A stretch of DNA of 64,000 nt from Bacillus sp. es.034 (lineage in GTDB: Bacteria; Bacillota; Bacilli; Bacillales; Bacillaceae_B), in NCBI RefSeq assembly GCF_002563655.1, contig NZ_PDIY01000001.1, positions 2,392,001-2,456,000 of the forward strand, in the 5' to 3' direction. Below are positions 59,264 through 64,000 of this stretch, piece after piece. Positions within the stretch are counted from its first letter, which is position 1. Every line of letters starts with the position of its first letter. The position numbers were made by a program, and so were the translations under genes. The notes below the pieces were generated by a model. That model was not told where the DNA came from. It was given only the letters and a program-made list of their open reading frames with translations, and ran no database searches.

Positions 59264-59614
59264 TTTATCACCCCAAGCTGTATTCTTCTCCTTTATTTAT
59301 AGCACAGATCATGTTCCAACTCTATATGATACATGGATAAATGTGTGGGATATCCCACTATTTTGTCGAATGTTGCGGCAAGATCCACAAAGAAAAATGT
59401 CGTTATAAAAATGTAATCGCTTTATTATCATTTCAACATACTAAATCATAAAAAAAATGCACGTTGAATCCTATTGCCATCATGTGTAACAAGATACGAC
59501 AAAATGCGTTTATTGTAGGTTTTTCAATACGGTGTTACGATAAATTTAAGATTAATTGTCATAATATTTAGATCGAATTCATATAATAAATGTTTCGTTT
59601 TAGGAGGAATGGTT
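59264..59614. other. Intergenic region upstream of the terminal gene cluster
   Basis: About 350 AT-rich bases without a gene. A TATAAT (59583-59588) lies 27 nt before the DUF4912 gene, with TTGTCA about 20 bases upstream of it, a spacing longer than standard. I see no terminator and no recognised operator. Confidence 0.35.
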
Positions 59615-60316
59615 TTGATCACAGAAATAATCAAGTTAAAGGAACAAGGTGTATCATTCAGGAAGATTGCCAAAGAATTGAATACAACCGTGGGGAAGGT
59701 TCAATATCAATGGGTTAAGTACCAGAAAGCATTGGAGAATGGTCCGGAACCGGCAGGAGTTGAAATGATAAAACCGGAAACACCGAAGAAACGTGTAGGA
59801 AGAGCTGCTTTTGGCAGGAAGATGCCTAAGCGCAGATCGAAAAATCCGAAAGCGACCGAGTTATCGATTACGTTTTCGACTTCTTCAAGGATCTATTGTT
59901 ATTGGAACATTCCCCATGAATGGATCCGGTATGTGAAAGCACATTTTAAGATGAACTCCGACACGCAGCCATTTGTTCTTCGATTATATGATATTACCTC
60001 TATTTCTTTTAATGGTCATAATCAACATCACCATTCGGATTCGTATGTACCATATACAGAAACTGACTGGTTTGTGAACGGATTGAAGGAAAACCGAAGC
60101 TACTGCATGGAAATCGGGTTGCGCCTGCCATCAGGGGACTTTGTTGCCTTCACTCGTTCCAATGTCATTCATACACCGAGAACCTCTCATCATCAGGAGG
60201 CGCACAGTATGAAAGAGTTGATGGAATACGAGCAGGGATTAATCAGGGAACCAAAGTGGGTTGAGCATGTCAGCACGTATTCGTATTATGTCATGAATGG
60301 GGAGGGAAAGGCATGA
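59615..60316 (+). CDS. HTH-DUF4912 protein
   Basis: 233-residue protein. I use TTG 59615 because AGGAGG lies seven bases before it; an ATG two codons upstream is too close to that site. The first 40 residues look like a helix-turn-helix (ITEIIKLKEQGVSFRKIAKE, LNTTVGKVQYQWVKYQKAL). A very basic linker (RVGRAAFGRKMPKRRSKNPK) follows, then a DUF4912 domain (about 85-190) with IYCYWNIPHEW, FVLRLYDITSI and a final FTRSNVIHTPR. The domain is likely a beta-sandwich; its ligand is unknown, and a carbohydrate is a guess from context. The next gene overlaps by four bases. Confidence 0.75.
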   Translation: MITEIIKLKEQGVSFRKIAKELNTTVGKVQYQWVKYQKALENGPEPAGVEMIKPETPKKRVGRAAFGRKMPKRRSKNPKATELSITFSTSSRIYCYWNIPHEWIRYVKAHFKMNSDTQPFVLRLYDITSISFNGHNQHHHSDSYVPYTETDWFVNGLKENRSYCMEIGLRLPSGDFVAFTRSNVIHTPRTSHHQEAHSMKELMEYEQGLIREPKWVEHVSTYSYYVMNGEGKA

Positions 60317-62634
60317 AGGCTCTTTCAGAAATCATCGTGTATCCAACATGTAATGAATGTTCATTTTCTCAAGTGTTTGAACGGGAAGATATGCTTACTG
60401 CATTACTAATAGAGAATGGTGAATTGATCGATTTCCTTGATCGGAATGAGGGTGGTTCCATTCCTGTCGTGTTGAATCCCCTCCTTTTCTCCCTTTTTAT
60501 GAGCGAAGAGTTTAAAGAGAGGGCGAACGCCATCATTCAAAGCAACCTCCTGCAAGCAGACTCTCATGATAAACAGAAGTGGCAGCACATCTATTCACTG
60601 TGGTCCACTTATGATATGAATCTTGTACAAGCCTACAAACATCTCACAGTGAAAGGGAAGGCAACCGTCATCCCTACGGCGGTAAGTCCGTTCCCATTAA
60701 CCCATTACCGGACTCCAAGGGCCATCGAATCCCAGGTTCGGATGAGTACATTATTATTCAAGCAATATTTTCAAGTGATCCCTAAGTCGTTCTGGTTACC
60801 TCAGGCCGCATATGTACCTGGGATTGATCTTTACCTCACTCAGCAAGGCATTGAGTATACGTTCATTTCTTCCTTTTCCTATGAACATAGTGAAAAGGAA
60901 CAGCACAGAGGTGTCATCAGGACGCCGAGGGGATTAAAGCTTATTCCGGTTACGGAAGGCAGCGACTTCCTGGAAGAAAGCGATCATCCACTTTCAATCG
61001 TATTCGTGAAAGACCTATCAGACTATGATGCATTAATGAAACTGGATAGAGGAGATGCCCGTCATACAATGGAAGCCATAATGGAGGAGCCTACCGCTCT
61101 TTCAAGGGTCGGCTTCGGGTATCTTGGAATGGAGAAACAAGTCCCGATCATGACCGATTCAGCCATTCGGAATATTAGGGTGGTCCATCGTATGGAAGAG
61201 CAGCTGGAAAATATGGTGACGCTGTCAGCGGAAACAGAGTGGACCTTTCAGATTATAAGGGAATGGATATCAGGTATGGAAGGGTTTAAAGATGAGAATG
61301 GAATATCCACGGTCCATTTCGACCGGTTGCTCCAGCAAGTCATGGATGGGCATTTAGATGGACATCTCCTTCTTCACCGGAAGAGAATGATGCCTTTTCC
61401 ATCTGACGGAATCCTTGAGAAACTCTCCATTGGAATAAAGGGTGACGTGGAAGAGAAGCAGGATTCAGTGCTGATCCTTTCCTGGGAGTATCCACCGAAT
61501 ATCGTGGGGGGATTATCGAGACATGTATATGACTTAGCCAACAATCTTGTGAAAAAGGGAAAGCATGTGCATGTTCTTACCACCATGGCCAATGATGCCC
61601 TTCCCCGGGAGCAGATGGAAGGTGTCACGGTTCATCGGGTGCATCCACTTCATCCATATGAAGAAGATTTCTTTAAATGGGTGTTCGATTTGAACCAGTC
61701 CTTCATTCAGTACGCCCATGACTTGATACGGGATGAAAGAATCACCCATATCCATGCACATGATTGGATCGTATCGACATCAGCGATGAAGCTGAAAGAC
61801 TATTACTCCCTTCCTCTTATTACTACGATCCATGCTACTGAACATGGCAGGAATCAAGGGATTTATACGGATTTGCAACACAAGATCCATGGGGAAGAGC
61901 AGCTTCTCATAGGAGCATCCGATCATCTCATCGTTTGCAGTGAGCATATGAAAGACGAAATCAAGAGCTTATTCACGATAGAAGCACCAATTGCCGTAAT
62001 ACCAAATGGTGTGGAACTGGAGAAACTGGATCAGTCTTCCCCGTACACCCTTTCCAAACCATCGACGCCGTACTTTTTTTCGATCGGAAGGATGGTTCAT
62101 GAGAAAGGGTTTGAGACCATCATCCGTGTTGCTTCACGGTTAAAGAATGAGGGGTATGACATCTCCTTCGTCATAGCAGGGAAGGGTCCGATGCTCGAGC
62201 AATATCGAAAGGCTGTGATCGAGGAGGAACTCTCGGATAGCGTATCATTCGTCGGTTACGTATCGGATAGGGAACGGAATGATTATTTGAAAAATTGCCT
62301 GGCCGTCATCTTCCCCAGTTTGTACGAACCGTTCGGGATCGTGGCCCTGGAAGCGATGGCCTTCCGAAAAGGCGTGGTTGCTTCCAATACCGGCGGGCTT
62401 AAGTCCATTGTGAAACATGAACAAACCGGATTATTATTTGAGCCCAACCAGGAACATAGTCTCTATACTCAATTGATTTCATTAATTGAAAATCCGGGGA
62501 AATCCGAACAACTGGGTGAACTGGGCTTTAAAATGGCTCAGTCCATGTTCAGCTGGGACCGGATCGCAGACCAGACCATTCATGTATATGATGATGTGCT
62601 CCTTCAATCAAAAGTGGAGGGTATAAAAAGATGA
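60313..62634 (+). CDS. Fusion of a degenerate GH57-like domain and a GT4 glycosyltransferase
   Basis: 773-residue cytosolic protein. Residues 1 to about 370 resemble GH57 (branching-enzyme type): LTHYRTPRAIESQVRMSTLL and SFWLPQAAYVPGIDLYL. The expected catalytic Glu of WLPE is Gln164, and no HxHxP motif is seen at the N-terminus, so I expect no hydrolase activity. From about 385 it is a GT4 glycosyltransferase similar to glycogen synthases: SWEYPPNIVGGLSRHVYDLA, HIHAHDWIVS, IPNGVELEK, FSIGRMVHEKG and EPFGIVALE (Glu672 and Glu680). It may build an alpha-glucan or glycan chain; the acceptor is unknown. Confidence 0.85.
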   Translation: MKALSEIIVYPTCNECSFSQVFEREDMLTALLIENGELIDFLDRNEGGSIPVVLNPLLFSLFMSEEFKERANAIIQSNLLQADSHDKQKWQHIYSLWSTYDMNLVQAYKHLTVKGKATVIPTAVSPFPLTHYRTPRAIESQVRMSTLLFKQYFQVIPKSFWLPQAAYVPGIDLYLTQQGIEYTFISSFSYEHSEKEQHRGVIRTPRGLKLIPVTEGSDFLEESDHPLSIVFVKDLSDYDALMKLDRGDARHTMEAIMEEPTALSRVGFGYLGMEKQVPIMTDSAIRNIRVVHRMEEQLENMVTLSAETEWTFQIIREWISGMEGFKDENGISTVHFDRLLQQVMDGHLDGHLLLHRKRMMPFPSDGILEKLSIGIKGDVEEKQDSVLILSWEYPPNIVGGLSRHVYDLANNLVKKGKHVHVLTTMANDALPREQMEGVTVHRVHPLHPYEEDFFKWVFDLNQSFIQYAHDLIRDERITHIHAHDWIVSTSAMKLKDYYSLPLITTIHATEHGRNQGIYTDLQHKIHGEEQLLIGASDHLIVCSEHMKDEIKSLFTIEAPIAVIPNGVELEKLDQSSPYTLSKPSTPYFFSIGRMVHEKGFETIIRVASRLKNEGYDISFVIAGKGPMLEQYRKAVIEEELSDSVSFVGYVSDRERNDYLKNCLAVIFPSLYEPFGIVALEAMAFRKGVVASNTGGLKSIVKHEQTGLLFEPNQEHSLYTQLISLIENPGKSEQLGELGFKMAQSMFSWDRIADQTIHVYDDVLLQSKVEGIKR

Positions 62635-63638
62635 AGGCGGTTATATTGGCAGGTGGAGAAGGCAGGCGATTAAGGCCATATACAATGTCCATTGCGAAGC
62701 CCATGGTCCCGATTCTGAATAAGCCAATACTTGAATATAGCATTAACCTCCTGAGTTCTTATGGAGTAAAAGATATATTGATTACGACTTGTTATAAAAG
62801 TGAGACCATTAAAGATTACTTTGGAAACGGGAAACGGTTCAATGTGAATATCACGTATCTTGAAGAAAGATCCCCACTCGGGACAGCGGGCGGCATATTC
62901 CTCGCACGACACAGGCTGCGAGAACCGTTCCTTGTTCTTAGCGGGGATGCGTTTACCAATATTCCCATCGACAAGGTCATTGAATTCCACTATGAGAAAA
63001 GAGCGGTCATGACCGTCGTCTCAAAGGAAGTGGAGAATCCAAAGGAATACGGAATTTGTCATACGGACGAAACCCGCAAATTAGTCGATTTTATCGAAAA
63101 GCCCGAAGAGTGGGTAGGAAATGAAGTCAACACAGGTGTTTATATGCTTGATCCACGGCTTTTGGACCGGTATGCACACGTTGGGGTTAAAGATTTCGGG
63201 CAGGATTTCATTCCCCGTCTCCTTTTGAATAATGAAGAAGTATATGTGTTTAAGACGAGTGCTTATTGGAGAGATATCGGTAACCCGGAAGAATATAAGT
63301 GTGCAAGGGACGATCTTATGAGGGGGCATTTCTCTCCTCCCTCTTTTAAGAAAGGCTTCCATCATTCAAAGGGCTTAGTGGAGCCTTTCATCACCCGACT
63401 GCAGGTGGCCTGTCCAAATGGCAAGAAACCGATGGTGCTTGCAAAACTGCTCGAGACGGTTCCATCTTCCTCCAATCAGAAAGAGATTGTATTCGACCAC
63501 AGGGATGGGGGCCGGACGAAAATCATCAGTGATCCAAAGAGAGGGTTCATCATTTATTCCAATGCGGACAGAAGAAATCTGGCAAGGGAGTTTGCTAGAT
63601 ATTACGGAAAAAAAATAAAAATCTGGCAAAAGGTGTAG
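62631..63638 (+). CDS. Sugar-1-phosphate nucleotidyltransferase
   Basis: NTP_transferase family enzyme, 335 residues, making an NDP-sugar. The N-terminus is the signature MKAVILAGGEGRRLRPYT with KPMVPILNKPILEY; FLVLSGDAF holds a catalytic Asp and DFIEKPEEW and WRDIGNPEEY follow. After about residue 230 the tail has no left-handed beta-helix repeats; the last 100 residues (FDHRDGGRTKIISDPKRGFI, then YSNADRRNLAREFARYYGKK) recall the C-terminal part of fused mannose-1-phosphate guanylyltransferase/phosphomannomutase proteins. Overlaps the previous gene by four bases. The nucleotide and sugar are not assigned. Confidence 0.85.
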   Translation: MKAVILAGGEGRRLRPYTMSIAKPMVPILNKPILEYSINLLSSYGVKDILITTCYKSETIKDYFGNGKRFNVNITYLEERSPLGTAGGIFLARHRLREPFLVLSGDAFTNIPIDKVIEFHYEKRAVMTVVSKEVENPKEYGICHTDETRKLVDFIEKPEEWVGNEVNTGVYMLDPRLLDRYAHVGVKDFGQDFIPRLLLNNEEVYVFKTSAYWRDIGNPEEYKCARDDLMRGHFSPPSFKKGFHHSKGLVEPFITRLQVACPNGKKPMVLAKLLETVPSSSNQKEIVFDHRDGGRTKIISDPKRGFIIYSNADRRNLAREFARYYGKKIKIWQKV

Positions 63639-63644
63639 AGGCTA

Positions 63645-64000
63645 ATGAAGGAGAATCAGAATCGAACGTTTCATATCCAAGGAATAGCCTGGAACAAGAA
63701 AAATGAGTATACGCCCATCCACTCTGACAAATGTTCCTCCCTTACAGATATTAACGTAAGGGTGAAAGAAGAGGCTGAGGGGTGGGGGGACTCCTATGTA
63801 TTCGAAATGGAGAATATGTCGAAAGAAACCCGTCGTCTGAAAGTATTCTTCCTCATCGAGTGGCTCGCCTGCAAAGAAGATGGAGTGGGGGTGCTGTCCC
63901 TGTCGAAAGATACATTCTGGAATTACAGCGGAAGGCGGGTTGCCATCACCAATATTGTCTCCTGTGCAGAATCTGTGAAGAAAACCATCTATCCTCTTAA
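63645..64000 (+). CDS. Unknown protein, truncated by the window end
   Basis: Open frame from ATG 63645 (MKENQNRTFHIQGIAWNKKN) to the end of the window, at least 118 residues and still open. It starts six nt after the nucleotidyltransferase stop with AGGTGTAGAGG before it. The sequence visible has beta-rich character (NVRVKEEAEGWGDSYVFEME, RRLKVFFLIEWLACKEDG). I recognise no family. Another open frame overlapping it from 63782 looks unlike a protein and I consider it a shadow. Confidence 0.65.
   Translation, partial: MKENQNRTFHIQGIAWNKKNEYTPIHSDKCSSLTDINVRVKEEAEGWGDSYVFEMENMSKETRRLKVFFLIEWLACKEDGVGVLSLSKDTFWNYSGRRVAITNIVSCAESVKKTIYPL

Noticed and set aside
63782..64000. Plus-strand frame overlapping the last gene
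   Set aside because: It lies inside the better frame from 63645, starts within a G-run without an SD, and is rich in Arg/Trp/Cys unlike its neighbours.

Overview
This 64-kb window is a chromosomal backbone segment from a Bacillaceae bacterium (Bacillus-like, low-GC Firmicute). The evidence is gene order: the window follows the dnaK-dnaJ to pst-phoU block known from Bacillus subtilis and its relatives almost gene for gene, and it contains sporulation genes (yqfC, yqfD), a T-box leader, PhoP-type boxes and CcpA/LacI-type operators. I see no rRNA, tRNA, CRISPR array, insertion sequence or prophage.

Layout. 0-6.3 kb: chaperones and translation-linked modification (dnaK, dnaJ, prmA, rsmE, mtaB). 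6.4-9.0 kb: two metabolic genes, a GH13 alpha-glucosidase with tandem operators, and deoC. 9.0-10.9 kb: a Na/Pi cotransporter-like protein (minus strand), then rpsU with a long structured leader, and yqeY. 11-22.2 kb: membrane, envelope and RNA genes (NfeD, floA, yqfB, yqfC, yqfD, phoH, pgpH, ybeY, dgkA, cdd, era, the small yqzL, recO). 22.3-24.1 kb: glycyl-tRNA synthetase on the minus strand behind a T-box riboswitch. 24.1-29.4 kb: ccpN-ppsR, then the macromolecular synthesis group yqxD-dnaG-sigA. 29.5-38.8 kb: a small membrane protein, an acyl-CoA dehydrogenase, cccA, trmK, yqfO, ispH, a vrrA/yqfQ-like repeat protein, cshB, nfo and yqfT. 39-41.1 kb: a zinc ABC transporter with its Zur repressor. 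41.2-53.4 kb: mixed genes including ispG, a second Na/Pi cotransporter with a PhoU-like tail, sodA, two MFS transporters and the class B penicillin-binding protein pbpA. 53.6-58.9 kb: a complete pstSCAB1B2-phoU phosphate operon with four PhoP half-sites. 59.6-64 kb: a tightly coupled four-gene cluster (HTH-DUF4912 protein, degenerate GH57-GT4 fusion, sugar nucleotidyltransferase, unknown protein) running off the window.

Working together. Most genes are housekeeping. Phosphate handling is concentrated here (Pst, PhoU, two NptA-like carriers). Carbon control appears through CcpN/PpsR and two candidate catabolite or LacI-type operator regions. Zinc control is a self-contained Zur module. The least explained part is the terminal cluster, which I read as an undescribed glycan-synthesis module whose GH57-like domain has a Gln where the catalytic Glu should be. 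Other points worth checking are ccpN and yqxD, which both lack a canonical start codon but have a well-placed Shine-Dalgarno before AUC or AUA, and a terminator hairpin that contains the yqfC ribosome binding site.
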